Shown here: positions 22,025 to 32,632 of the stretch, one piece after another
Layout of the letters: every line of letters starts with the position of its first letter
Position numbering within the stretch: position 1 is the first letter of the stretch
From: Chara braunii
Lineage: Eukaryota > Streptophyta > Charophyceae > Charales > Characeae
DNA: 39,202 nt
Assembly: GCA_003427395.1 (NCBI GenBank)
Contig: BFEA01000162.1
Coordinates: 1,318,958-1,358,159 of the forward strand
Direction of reading: 5' to 3'
Made by a program: the position numbers and the translations under genes
The notes under the pieces: model-generated
The model's input: the letters and a program-made list of their open reading frames with translations, nothing else
What the model was told of the DNA's origin: nothing
Database searches by the model: none

Positions 22025-23822
22025 CTAGAAATCAACTGGCAGTCCTAGTATCATGTGGAGTGCTACCCTGTTTCCCTCAAGTATCTTGGGAATGGTCTGC
22101 CATGTGTCGGCCACCAATCTCTTATGACTATCATATTTGGCTTTTCCTTCCTTAATATAAATTGCTAGAATGGAACACTCATCCCTGAGGTGCCTTTCCT
22201 GAGTGCAGAAGAAACACCTATGTCCAACCATGCTAGGCTTGATTCTCTTTATGTCTGGTTGGATTGAAGTTTCAGCCTGATCTTCAGCCTCCTTTGGTGA
22301 GTCCAACTGGGATTCGCTTTGCCTTTTACCCTGTCTTGGCAGAGGCATAGCCATATTCTCACTCACCTCCTTTTCTGGTGCAGGAGGCTCATCTCTCTTC
22401 TCCTCAGTCTATACCCCTTTCTCTTCACCCTTCTTTCTTTCCACCATCTCTGTGGCTTCCTTCTCTTTTTCCTGATGGCTGAGTCTGAGTCCTTCATTCC
22501 TACCAATATCTCACCCCATCTTTTTTCCCACTCTTGTCTCAACTTTTCTTTTCTGAGACTTCACTGTCTAGGTCCAGTCCTAGCACACTGACCTCAGAGC
22601 CCAAGTCATCCATCCTTATTTTCATCCTTCCTATCGTGGCCGCTTCATTCTCCAATTTTCTATCGCTCATAGTCAGGGTGACCCTCAATTGGCTCACTTC
22701 TTTCTGTAATTCCTCCTTCCCTTTCTTCAACCCTTTCATTTCCTCCCTCATCTCTTCCATATCTCTTATCAACTTTTTCACCTGGGCATCCCTCTCATCT
22801 TCCTTCCTTCGTATCTCACTTGCCTCTTCCCTTTCTCTGTCTCCAATTGGTCCCTTTTCCTCAGTCCTCTTGACCTTGGGAGCCTTACCTCCTTCCTGGA
22901 TCTTCTTCCCTTCTCCAGCTTCCTTCACTCCTCCCCTTTTTTCACTCCTCCTTTCTTATACCTCTTCCCTTCCACTCTCAATTGCCCTTTTCTTTCCAAG
23001 TTTCTTCTTTCTCGGTACCATACTTGCCCCCATGCTTCTTTTCCTCCCTTTTGCTGCCTCTTGCTCTTCCTCCTCATCCCCCTCAGTCTGCTCAGATCCC
23101 TTGCTGCTGCTCTTGGGGAGACCCTCGTCTTGTTCTTCAATCTCTTCAGAGGCACATCATCTTCTTCTTCATCTTCTACCTCCTTCCCTTGTGGCTCAGC
23201 CACCTCTCTTCCAATCCATAGCCCCTTCTCTTGCAGTCTTTCTTTTCTTGTTTGATCTTGTCTGGCCTAGGTGTAGGCTATCCACAATTCTGCTGTTATT
23301 CTCTTCCAGGTTCGGCTCCCTTCCACAATTCCTTTAACTTCCTCCTTTTCACTCTCTTTTGATCTTGCGATCAGTTATTTCTTCCTTTCATCCTTGTTTC
23401 ACTCGCCTCTCTCTGCGGCCAGCTGCAAGCTCTCGATAAAGTCCACCAGATTGGTTCCATCAAACCTTAAGTCATCCTCCACATCGTCTCTTGGGAAGGC
23501 CCCCATGTCCTTCCATAACCTCTCCTTGCATACTTTCCACCCCGTGCACCCTGCCACCACTCCTTCAATTCTCCTCTTGTACATTCCTGCCCCACTCACA
23601 TTCGCAATCTTCTCCCTGTCACCCCACTCTCTCTTGAATGCGTACTCTTAAAGGTCTCGCAGAAAAATTCGCAGGCTGTCTCCTGCCCTGTAAATGGGCA
23701 ACTCCTCCAGGCTCCTTGAGACTCTCTGATCCCTCCTCTGCCCGCCCTTTCTCAAGGTAGGTCCAGAGGGTCCTGCCATTGCTCATTTGCGCCATGGTCT
23801 CTTCTTTTCCAAGGGTCACGCC
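22025..23822 (-). pseudogene. Degenerate Gag of a second retroelement family
   Basis: Starting near 23822 ([11 protein letters not shown]), the pieces fall in different frames. They are an N-terminal piece that shifts near 23690 into PIYRAGDSLRIFLRD, a TAA at about 23650, a segment with FDGTNLVDFIESLQLAAE typical of Gag N-terminal/capsid regions (23399-23599), a Lys/Glu-rich basic stretch (22925-23203), a heptad-like coiled coil (22539-22928, e.g. IRDMEEMREEMKGLKKGKEE), and a CCHC knuckle CFFCTQERHLRDEC (22025-22366). Several stops and frameshifts are present. No pol follows it. It differs in sequence from the long gag of element 2, so it is a separate truncated element or a captured gag. Confidence 0.7.
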
Positions 23823-23939
23823 TGCACACAGAGAAGGAGCCAATGACAGGTACAAGGGTCAGATCATCATCAAGGCAACATTCCTTGTCAAACACAAGTT
23901 GACAATGCTCTCCTTATCAGGCATGCCATACACGCACAT

Positions 23940-23945
23940 ACTCAT

Positions 23946-23977
<32 letters not shown>

Positions 23978-24070
23978 CATATATATATTTATATATAGAT
24001 ATATATATACATATATATATATACACACATATCCCCACTTATACCATTTTGCATCCATGTATGTACACAT

Positions 24071-24104
<34 letters not shown>

Positions 24105-24110
24105 GCATGT
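23940..24110. repeat. (TA)n and (CA)n microsatellites
   Basis: Imperfect TA tracts occupy about 23944-24024 and 24085-24104, with a CA tract at about 24069-24084 between them. They separate the integrase end from the upstream broken gag. Confidence 0.9.
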
Positions 24111-24205
24111 ATGTATCCATATATGTATTAGCATAATCTTAGGCAGTTTAGTACATACCTGCATAGAAACTGATACACATATGCATGCCTAAATACCTTC
24201 CTAGT

Positions 24206-25342
24206 CTATTCAAGCTTTCGTATCGTAGCTGAGTTTACCTCTTCTCTGACTCGAAACTTCTTCAGTCTAGATCCTGAGACCCAGTCCTTCCTTGGAGTCC
24301 CATCCATCTCTTTTAGCTTATATTCCCCATGAAGTCCCTGCTTCCTGACTTTGAATGGTCCTAGCCATCGTTTGTCTAATTTTCACGACCACTGCATTTC
24401 CAGAGAGGAATCGTAGAGCAGTACCGTCTCGCCAACTTGTAGAGGTTCGAGTCTTACTCTAGGTAGCTTGTCCCACCTTTCCTTATCCTTTCCCCTGCTG
24501 TCTGCAACATTCATGATTGCTTCCTGCACCCTTTCTTCAGTGGTGCTGATCTGCCTTGCCCTTAGATCTAGCAATTCTTCCAAAGTCAAGTTGTTCTCCA
24601 GGTCCTGCCCGCGCCAAGTTTTCAGGAAGTTTTCAATAGAAAATGTGGCGTGACGCCCATACCAGAGTGTCGCAGGTGCATACCCGGTCGTTCTCTTTAC
24701 GATGATGTTTTCCACAAAGAACACTGTTCTTATGAACTTTGGCCAGAGGTTCGGCTTCCCACTGGTCCATTTGGCCAACAAGTTAGTAATTGTGCTATGG
24801 CCTCTCTCAACCGGTGCATTCGCTTGTAGATGAGCCCGAGTTGTATTGTTACCTATGACCCCCAATTCCTTCAGCAATTCTTTCACCTCCCCACATGTGA
24901 ACTCAGACCCTCTGTCCATTGTAAACTCCAATACGAAATGATATCTGAGATAATATTCTTTAATACAATCCGTCAGCGTTGCCCCAGTCTTGTTCCTGAT
25001 CGCTCTGCCATCAACGAATCCTGTAAGGTTGTCCCTTGCGTCAAATATATAATTATATCCTCCAAGACCTAGCGGCATAGCCAGTAGATCCAGGTGAACA
25101 ACCGCCCCTACTTCCTTGATATATCTAGGATGCAGGGGTTCCTTGTACCTGATAGGCGATCGAATTTGACAGGGCACGCATGATTCGCAGTATTTTCGCG
25201 TCATCTCAAACATTCCTTCCCAGTAGTAGAGCTTCATCGCCTTCTTATAAGTAGCTGCGAAACTCCGATGTCCTTCGACTATCCCATCATGCAACATATC
25301 TACTACGTCAATCTGGCGATTCCTTCCATACACGACACGTCA
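24206..25342 (-). pseudogene. Integrase domain of element 2
   Basis: The HHCC zinc domain is intact (HDGIVEGH, then CESCVPC). The catalytic core has Asp in VVHLDLLAMP, Asp in TMDRGSEFT and Glu in APVERGHST, with exactly 35 residues between the last two (D,D35E). A C-terminal barrel-like region (QVGETVLLYD) continues past a TGA at 24383-24385 into KLDKRWLGPFKV and ends with TAG at 24206-24208. Upstream, a TGA at 25340-25342 separates it from the linker in the same frame. Both TGAs are single transitions from Arg or Gly codons. No chromodomain is recognisable. Confidence 0.9.
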
Positions 25343-26041
25343 TGGTGGCCCCCTCTTATCCCTGATGAACAAGTGACCACCTCTTACCACATAGTGGTCT
25401 CTCATCCTGAGAGTCTTCTCACTCACTTCTCTCTCTCTTTTATCTCCTAAGAGAAGCAACCCCATTTCTAAATAGAACCCATCATACTCCTCTTTCTTGA
25501 ATTCCTTTGAAATTTCTTCTTGTTCGAACTCCCCTTCCTTCTCTTCATCAAACTCGTAATCATCCCCAATAACTATCTCATCGGCCGTCACTATTCCTCT
25601 TTCATCATTCGCTTGGACTTGTAACAACGAATTTGTCATGTAGTACATTCTTCCCATCATGGCTACCTGTTCGACAGTCTGTTGGACTCCTGCTTCGATC
25701 GTTCGCGACTCATCCGTTATCCTATAATTTTCTGTCCGAGCCAACTCCATTATCCATTCCGTATTTCTCTCGCCCCAAGAGTCCTCCTCTTCTAATGGTG
25801 TGAGTATCAGGGAAGGTTCTCTCATAAATTGGGGAGGCGGATGCCACATCGGATTTCCTCTCCTCATTTCCTTACTCTCGACAAACATGAACCAACAGTT
25901 CACGTGAGTTCGCATGTCTTCCCCTTCGTAAAAAAACCCGTCTACTTGAGGCGTTTCTTCATTGGATTCTTCCTTATTTCCCCACTGAATTCTGCTCATG
26001 CCATCCGCCCTGTTTTTGTTCCAAGGGATCCGTTCTAACTA
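25343..26041 (-). pseudogene. Acidic linker between RNase H and integrase, element 2 pol
   Basis: About 220 residues start after TAG 26039-26041 with the RNase H end (RADGMSRIQW). An acidic segment rich in Glu/Asp follows (EDSWGERNTEW, FDEEKEGEFEQEE) before the integrase zinc domain. It is in frame with integrase. No further enzymatic motif is visible. Most gypsy elements have a much shorter spacer here, so the insertion is unusual. Confidence 0.65.
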
Positions 26042-26589
26042 GAAGTCGAGCATCCATAGGTGAGTCATCTGGCTATGGTTGGATCTGAGGGCGAAAAATT
26101 CTTGAGCGAGTACACAAGTGTCGTAGGATCGATCCTCAGTACAAACCTCCTCCCAAAAAGGTAATGCCTAAAGATCCTTAGGCAATGCAGGACCGTCAAG
26201 GCTTCCCTTTTGAACTACGAGTAGTTCCTTTCTGTTGAGTTGAGTGTTCGGCTTTCAAACCTCAGCGGCCTCTCCTTTCCTTCACTGTCTGCCTGGATCA
26301 GAACGCCTCCCAGGGCGGTTGGTCCAGCGCCAGTTTCAACTATGAAGGGTCTTTCCATAGTCGCATCAAAGTCCGGTACTCCTAGTACCAGACCTCCCTC
26401 TCTGAACTCCTTCTTCAATTCTTCCACCACCTGTTCTTGATGGTTTCCCCATTCCCATTCCTGATCCTTACGGACTAGCTTCCTTAGGTGTTTAGTTTTA
26501 CTTGCAAACCTTTCTATGAATCTTCTCCAGAACCCACAGGTACCAAGGAAGCTTCGAACTTCACCCACATTTCTAAAAGGGGTGGGTCA
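26042..26589 (-). pseudogene. RNase H and RT-connection domain of element 2
   Basis: The connection motif VGEVRSFLGTCGFWRRFI is followed by RNase H with Glu/Asp residues in FIVETGAGPTALGGVL (a Glu where Asp is usual in the first catalytic position), then REALTVLHCLRIFRHYLFG and VLRIDPTTL. Nonsense codons are TGA 26587-26589, TAG 26215-26217 and TGA 26065-26067. A frameshift near 26050-26060 moves the frame to that of the linker and integrase. The Glu in place of the first Asp may reduce or change activity; I cannot tell whether it is ancestral. Confidence 0.8.
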
Positions 26590-27606
26590 TTCCAGGATTT
26601 TATTGGTCTTCTTCTTATCAGGGCGCCGACCATGCTCGTTGCAAATGTATCCTGCAGTGGTTACCTCCTTTACGCAATGTCTCGATTTCACTCCACTGGC
26701 GGTGAGGTTGTATTTTTCTAGCAGAGATAAAACTTCTCTTAATCCCTGAACATGTTCCCATACAAATTTTCTCACCCCTGGAGCCACTTCTGACTCATCC
26801 TTCTCAATCGGGCCCTTAACTGCAAGATCATCTATGTATGGCTCGGTGATCTGAGGGCTGATTGGTTGCATAACCCTGATCATGCTCCGTTGTACCATGA
26901 CCACAGCATTGGTCCATCCTTGCGGCGCAACATTCATATGGACCAATCCTCTTGGTGTGTGCATCGCCGTGATGGGACGGTCTGCCGGATAGACTGGAAA
27001 CTGATCATATCCAGAATAGAGGTCGATGAGGGACACAATCGACCTTCCTGCACAGGCTTCTGACAATTGGTCAGCGTTAGGCAAACCTCATGCGTCCCTT
27101 ACAGTTACCGCGTTCAGTCGTTGGAGGTCTTGCACCCATCTGAGAACTTCATTTGGCTTTATAAAGCAGAACCATGGAGACGCGTACGGTCCACTGGAAT
27201 ATCCTGCAACATCCGTACGGATTTTTTCATTTAGGTACTCTACCACCCTTTTGCGATCCTCGGGGTTGGGATACTTAGCTCCTCGGACATTCCATGGCTC
27301 ATGAGGTACAGTATGAATGCGGATCATTTCTATCTTGTCCACATCCAGCCTCCTACGTTGATCATCGTTGAAGGCATATGCCCCATGTTTTTCACGTATC
27401 AGTTCTTTCACCAAGTCCTCCTCTTGCCTTGTCAGAAAGCCAGGTTTCCCTATTATCAGTTCTTTCTCAGTCCCATCGTCGATACGACAAGGCCTATTCT
27501 AGATGCCTTCCCTCATTCGCTGTATCAGTTCCCTTTCCTGATCATAATACACCCCTTCTTCTTGACTCACTAGAACTGGCACAGGGTGACTCTTTTTATC
27601 TACCAT
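26590..27606 (-). pseudogene. Reverse transcriptase (start of pol ORF), element 2
   Basis: Start chosen at ATG 27604-27606 because it overlaps the protease stop (ATGGTAG) and the frame holds RT. Motifs include SPWFCFIKP, DLQRLNAVT, the first catalytic Asp in SLIDLYSGYDQF, the PQGWTNAV region and catalytic YIDD at 26827-26838, then GYICNEHGRRPD. TAG 27499-27501 and TGA 27088-27090 interrupt the frame. The usual NAP.TFQ motif is TNAVVMVQR. It is a divergent gypsy-like RT, clearly different from that of element 1. Confidence 0.88.
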
Positions 27607-28412
27607 CTTGTACCTCCTTTTGGAGCCCTCCTTGAGCCCACCCCTAAAAAATGCTGACCGGCAGCTTGAGCATTCGGTGCATGCGGCACTATCATCTGAG
27701 AAGAAGGAGGCGGTTTGTAAACGAGATCGACTCTTCCCCCTTCCGGATCGTCTTGGATCCTTTCTACGAGTGCCCTGACTTCATCAGGATCAGTCATCCT
27801 ATAGGCCGATACCAGTTTCACCGCGTCACTGATATTGGTCAGACTTAATACAAGCTCTTTGGCTTCTTCATCATCAAACTCATCCTCTCCTTCTTCCCAT
27901 TCCAGTTTCCTCCTCCTATTCTCTGATTCCTCGAATGTGTAGGATCTGACATTGAGCCTGTTTTTCGAGCTGTGTGGGCCGGTATTCCTACAAGTGATAA
28001 CCTCAAAGTTTCCACAGGCAGGGTCACACAGGATAACGAACATGGTGTCGTCGTGCTTGTTTATAATGAGCGCCTCAGATCTGCACAGGAACGACCTTCC
28101 CAGTAATATTGGAAGGTCCAAGTTGGGCATGACGTAGAAACACGTATGTACCTTGACTCTTCCTATTTCTATCAATACATTTGACGCAACCCCCGTGTAT
28201 CCGGTTTTGCCGCTGGCTCCATTGAGAAACCCGCAGTCGTTTTCATCTACCTCCAGTCTTAGTTTTACTGTCGTTTCTCCGTTTATAATGTTCATCTCTG
28301 CCCCGGTGTCAACCATCCCAAGACACATCTTCCCCTTTACCACAATATCAATGAACCCTGTTCCCACGAACTTCCATTCCATTTTGCTTCCTGCCACGCT
28401 CCAATTAGCCTC
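27600..28412 (-). CDS. Aspartic protease domain of element 2 (in frame with gag)
   Basis: The frame is continuous with gag except for one TAG at 28413-28415, and no ATG is needed. The retropepsin active site is DTGAE about 36 residues after that stop (VDTGAEMNIING), followed by LPILLGRSFL, the conserved ILG region. The C-terminal ~120 residues are an acidic linker (EEGEDEFDDEEAKE). The ORF ends with TAG 27600-27602, overlapping the pol ATG. It would cleave the Gag-Pol polyproteins. The frame is open throughout, unlike the neighbouring pol. Confidence 0.85.
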   Translation of the reverse strand, partial: EANWSVAGSKMEWKFVGTGFIDIVVKGKMCLGMVDTGAEMNIINGETTVKLRLEVDENDCGFLNGASGKTGYTGVASNVLIEIGRVKVHTCFYVMPNLDLPILLGRSFLCRSEALIINKHDDTMFVILCDPACGNFEVITCRNTGPHSSKNRLNVRSYTFEESENRRRKLEWEEGEDEFDDEEAKELVLSLTNISDAVKLVSAYRMTDPDEVRALVERIQDDPEGGRVDLVYKPPPSSQMIVPHAPNAQAAGQHFLGVGSRRAPKGGTRW

Positions 28413-30802
28413 CTAGGGAATTAAATCCCCCATTCGGACCGAGGCTACTCTCCGACATGATAACCTAGCTTTCACCATCTCTCTTAACTTAGGAGCCGAA
28501 GCGAGAATTTCTTTCAGGTTTAGTAGTTCATTGTGCCCCTCCAGCAGTTTATTCACCAGGCCTTCCAGATCCACTCCTTCTTCGATCGAGGTTTGGTATT
28601 TTCTCTTCTTGCTTGGTCCCGTATCCCCTTTCGATCTTCCTTCCTTAGCTTCGCCTTTCTTTCTCTTAGCCCTTATCTCCGCCTGCCTTTCTTCTTCCTC
28701 CCCAATCTTCTCATCCTCATCTTCATCACCCTCTACCGTGATAGGTGGTTCTTCTTCTACTGGTTGGGAAGCCTGAGCTTGTTCCTTTTGAGGATTCCCT
28801 CCTGCGGGTCTTCTTGTAGCGAATGAAATCGTTCCTCTTATACTTCTCTGACTTCCACTGTTCCTTGCGGCCATATTGGCTCTCAACATTCTCGGGTTGG
28901 GTTCATTTGGCCCATCTCCCGATCCCCCGCGCCTCATAGTAAATACTTTTGGGCATCCAGCTCCATCTTTTCCTGCTTCTTCACATATCCCTTGCAACCT
29001 CAGATGTAGCCTCTGCATTTTGTCTACCAAGTTTTCCATCCTATCGAACGTGTCTCTGACATTAGCCCTAACGTCTTCCTCCTCTGTTTCTTTTTCCACC
29101 AGCGGCACGTCTCCCTTGTCTTCTCCAATCCCCATCCTATTCACTTTCTCTTCCAAGTTAGTTATATCTTTGACCTGCACTACTGGTTCTTCCCTTTCCT
29201 GCCAAATTCGGAACATCCCTGGTGCGTTGGGACCAAGCGCGGCCACACGAAGAGCCTCTTCCCTTGTGCCCTCTGGAATCTCAGGATCAATCACCCTACC
29301 ATTTTGGTCGAACACCTCTCCTTCCATGTTTGATGTTATGAGCTCTTCACGCTCGTCTAGCTTTCTAACATGACACTGTTTCCCCGTGTGCCCTTTGATC
29401 GTGCAGTGGGTACAGACACATTCACTGTAATCAATCCACCCTCTGCCATATCCTTGTCCGTTCCATTGTCCGTTTCCTCTACCATACCCCCTTCCATAAC
29501 TTTGGTCGTATCCACGCCCACACCCTTGCTGGTATTCCTGCCCGACTGGATTTGCACCCCCTTGGGACTGCCCCCAGTTCCTACCTTGGTTTCCACCTCC
29601 TCTGTTACCTGCTCCTCGTTCCCCTGGTCCCTGATTTCTACCACCATTCCTACCTCTTTCACGTCCTTGTCCTTGTCCTTGTCTTTGGGACCTGTTCTGG
29701 TTCTGACCACCTTGGCGACTAGATCCCGCTTGGTTCTGCCGTGTTAGTTGAAGTTGTCCCGTATTTTGGTTTCCTCCCAAATTCTGATTCTGGGGTAACA
29801 TGGGGTATGGACCCCGCGTAGGCCATGACCCTACTGGGAAGTACCCAGGCCATGCTCTCATAGGCGGACCCACGGGCCATTGACCATATTGTACTGTGCT
29901 TGTTGACGGCTCCTGTTCATACTGGACTATCGCTTGTTGAGTTACTTGTCCTTTTCCCGACCCTTGTCCTCCGATAGCGTTATTTTTAGCCTTCCTCTGA
30001 TACTTGGTCAGTTTGTCCATTCCTTCTGGTCCTCCATCTTCTGCCTCTTCCTCTCCATCTTCCTTTTCCTTTCTTCTCTTTCCTGACGGCTGTGTCACGG
30101 TTAACACTTTCGATGGTGTCACTCTTTCCCTAAGCTCTTCTATCTCGTTTGCCATATTGCTCAACACTCCTCCTAGTACACTATCCGTTCCTTGGATCGT
30201 CCCTACTGTCTTTCTTTTCTTTCGTTCGACCTTGATTTGGTGATGGAACACTTGGTTCATGTCTCCCGCCGCGATGTTCCTCTTTATAGTTTCCCAGGTT
30301 GTCTTTCTCCCGGCGGCTCCCCCTCGGGTTAGTTCCATCGCCTCATACCCAGAGAATTTTTCTAGGAATATGACGCACTGCATTTCTTCAGGCAGTCCAG
30401 GGACCCTCTCGGCTGTCTTTTCAAACGTGTTGGTGAATGCCGTGATCGTGGTGAAGTCATCTCTGTTCATGTTATAGAGATGGTCAATTGTGAGCAAACC
30501 ATCTCCCAGCTTAAACGTCTTTTGCGTACCCCTTTTAAACTCAGCCCAATCATTGTTCGATTTTCTCACTACCTCTTCCACGTCAGAGGTGCATTCCCAC
30601 CATACATGCTCGAACAACTGGGCGAACTTCTCGCCCGGTGTCAATTGGTTGAAGATTTGCTCAAGTAGTTCTAACCAATGAGTGACCCTATCCCCTTTGA
30701 AAGGGAATATGTGTTAGATTTTTTTATCGTTCTTTTCTCTAGTAACTTGACGATTTCCGCCGCGGGGATTGGCGGCCCTCCGTTGGCGCTGGCATCGCCC
30801 AT
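28413..30802 (-). pseudogene. Long Gag of element 2
   Basis: The N-terminus is likely ATG at 30800-30802 (MGDASANGGPPIPAAEIVKL). A T-run at 30719-30725 is followed by a shift and a TAA before the frame resumes as FKGDRVTHWLELLEQ. From about 30644 it is open for 743 codons. Features are a capsid-like region (NDWAEFKRGTQKTFKLG, GLPEEMQCVIFLEKF), a Gln/Gly/Arg-rich low-complexity region with GYGRG repeats (about 29420-29900), one CCHC knuckle CTHCTIKGHTGKQC at 29373-29414, a helical region and a Lys/Glu-rich C-terminus. It ends at TAG 28413-28415 in frame with protease. It is unusually long for a gypsy Gag. Confidence 0.82.
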
Positions 30803-30955
30803 CTTTTCCCATTTTCTTTCTTGGTTCTTGCTAGACCGTAGACCATGTTAAGACACACAAAACGACCATTGATCCACCCTCTTCGTCACTCTTGACGTAT
30901 CTTTACTCTTGTCACTTGTTTTTACCCTATATATGACTTATCATACCCCTTTCTC

Positions 30956-31735
30956 TCAACCGAGTATTTCTTCTAGGGGTACCCAGTCCCCGTGCCAAAA
31001 GCTTCTAACCATACCAAATAAAGAAGGGATCTCATCTATAAATTTTTCAATACATGCTTCCCGGCAAAGATTGCGCCAGTAGGTCGAAAGATCTTCAAAA
31101 TGGTAGGTGCGTAGGTATGTGTTTACTACACATAGTACGTTATAGAAATCCCTACTCTTTAGTTTCGGTCCCATCTCTAAGTATAAACGGTAAACAACTT
31201 TCGATGCCTCGAATTCGAAGCCCATCTCTGGAACTGATTGGGCTGCGAGTACTGCTCGTTCTACATTCTCAATCCCCCATAATGCTTCATCAATTATGAA
31301 GCTCGGAAGCGTGGTTTTAATGTACCTTGTTGGATACACGAATTCAGCGGCCCACTTTGCTTCAATTGATTTTATAACTTCTCTTTCTTCTCCCTAATAC
31401 ATTCTCTATTAAAATGCGTCAAGGGTCAATCCGGCTATCAATACGTACTTAGAGATGGGTCGACTTTCCCCTATCGCAAGATCGATCGTGTGTGCTCTCC
31501 AGAGAAGGGCCGGTAAATGAAGTGTCACTTTTACTATTGCCTGCCTTTCCCTCGTGGTCCACCCGGTTTCTATCCAAAGGAAGGCTTCTTGTCCTATCGG
31601 TATCCCGCACCATGAATCCATTTCCTCATCCATATATATTGTCCTCTTCGGCAGTGTCATTTTGACTCCTCCTTCCTTTGGCTCTGGCAGATTGATCAGG
31701 AAGCTCCGATCAGCGAACCACATTAAAGGAGTCAT
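30956..31735 (-). pseudogene. Accessory ORF B, paralogue of ORF A, interrupted by three stops
   Basis: ATG at 31733-31735 (MTPLMWFADRSF). Shared motifs with ORF A, in the same order, are FLWIETGW, VTLHLP, a central helix and, in the second half, TTLPSFIIDEALWG with YRLYLEMG. Stops TAA 31409-31411, TAG 31406-31408 and TAG 31394-31396 fall in one reading frame that continues on both sides, at the spot where ORF A has an Arg/Asp-rich hinge. It lies 85 bases downstream of ORF A and 153 bases upstream of the gag ATG. The family is unknown to me; no catalytic motif is evident. Confidence 0.7.
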
Positions 31736-31819
31736 CCTGGTATACCTGTCACAACAGCCAAAGAAAGGATCTTTCTCTTCTTAGTAACTGCTCAATTTTT
31801 CCATTTTCTTAACAATTTT

Positions 31820-32527
31820 CTATCTCGGTCTCCCTTGAGCACCCCTTCCCAGTTGATCGAGGATCCTCTGCTTCAGTTCCTCCCAGTAGATATACCTATC
31901 TCCCCAATCGTGTTGACGTGCATATGAGTCGACCCTTGATAGTACGTCTTGAGGATCCCTTCCTTCAATCAAGTGCCCTATCTCTAGGTATATGTAGTAT
32001 ACCAGCAGAGGGGTAGATGCGTGATATTCTCTCTCAGGTATTGCCATTGCGGCTTCCGCAGCCCTTTCCACTCGGGTCCTCCCTCCGAAGGTTGCATCTA
32101 TGATGAACATAGGAAGGGTCCCTCTTAGATACGTTGCTGGCGGAAGAAAATCGTTAGCCTTTCTTACCCTCATAGTTCCCATCATTCCTTCAAACCTATT
32201 CAAACTTGCATCTCTTCTCCTAGACTCGAGCGCGGATTCTGCTATCCACAATAGTCTGGAAAGAGATCGATCAGTTCCTAAGACTAAATTTATTATGATA
32301 GTTTGCAATTTCTCCGAAGAAAGATACAAGGTAACCCTTTCTACTGCGCGATTTTTGTCTCTAACCCATCCAGACTCGATCCAAATGAAAGTTTGTTCCT
32401 CTATAGAAATCCCCCAACAATACCCCGTCTCTTTGTTCTCCTCATGACGACTTGGCAGATTCATCATCATGCCACGCCTCATTTGCACGGGCTTTCTGAT
32501 CGTGATTTGATATCGGGCAGAAATCAT
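31820..32527 (-). CDS. Accessory ORF A upstream of gag, unknown family
   Basis: ATG at 32525-32527 gives 235 residues. This start was chosen because it aligns with the start of ORF B. The N-terminal half has QTFIWIESGW, VTLYLSS and IIINLVLGTD; after a basic hinge (RRRDASLNRFEG) the second half has RGTLPMFIIDATFGG, RVERAAEAA and LVYYIYLEIG. It is open, while its paralogue ORF B is broken. It sits between the PBS and gag, where Ogre/Tat-type elements carry an extra ORF1, but I cannot show homology. No signal peptide or clear membrane segment. Predicted mixed alpha/beta. Confidence 0.72.
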   Translation of the reverse strand: MISARYQITIRKPVQMRRGMMMNLPSRHEENKETGYCWGISIEEQTFIWIESGWVRDKNRAVERVTLYLSSEKLQTIIINLVLGTDRSLSRLLWIAESALESRRRDASLNRFEGMMGTMRVRKANDFLPPATYLRGTLPMFIIDATFGGRTRVERAAEAAMAIPEREYHASTPLLVYYIYLEIGHLIEGRDPQDVLSRVDSYARQHDWGDRYIYWEELKQRILDQLGRGAQGRPR

Positions 32528-32632
32528 TTTTCTCGTCGGCACAATCCACCTACTACACAACACAATCCAGGCCACATCTCTTTCATTTTAGCTAGTAGAC
32601 TTATAATCCCAAAATCTGACTGATTCCCCTTT

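Noticed and set aside
21432-22028. Short plus-strand ORFs in the AT-rich stretch
   Set aside because: No motif, no neighbour context, and length expected by chance.
22319-23337. Long plus-strand open frames over the broken gag
   Set aside because: They are reverse-strand shadows of Lys/Glu-rich sequence (giving Phe/Leu/Ser-rich translations); the minus strand carries the recognisable gag motifs.
28531-30243. Plus-strand Ser/Pro/Phe-rich open frames over the element 2 gag
   Set aside because: They are opposite-strand shadows of the 743-codon gag frame.
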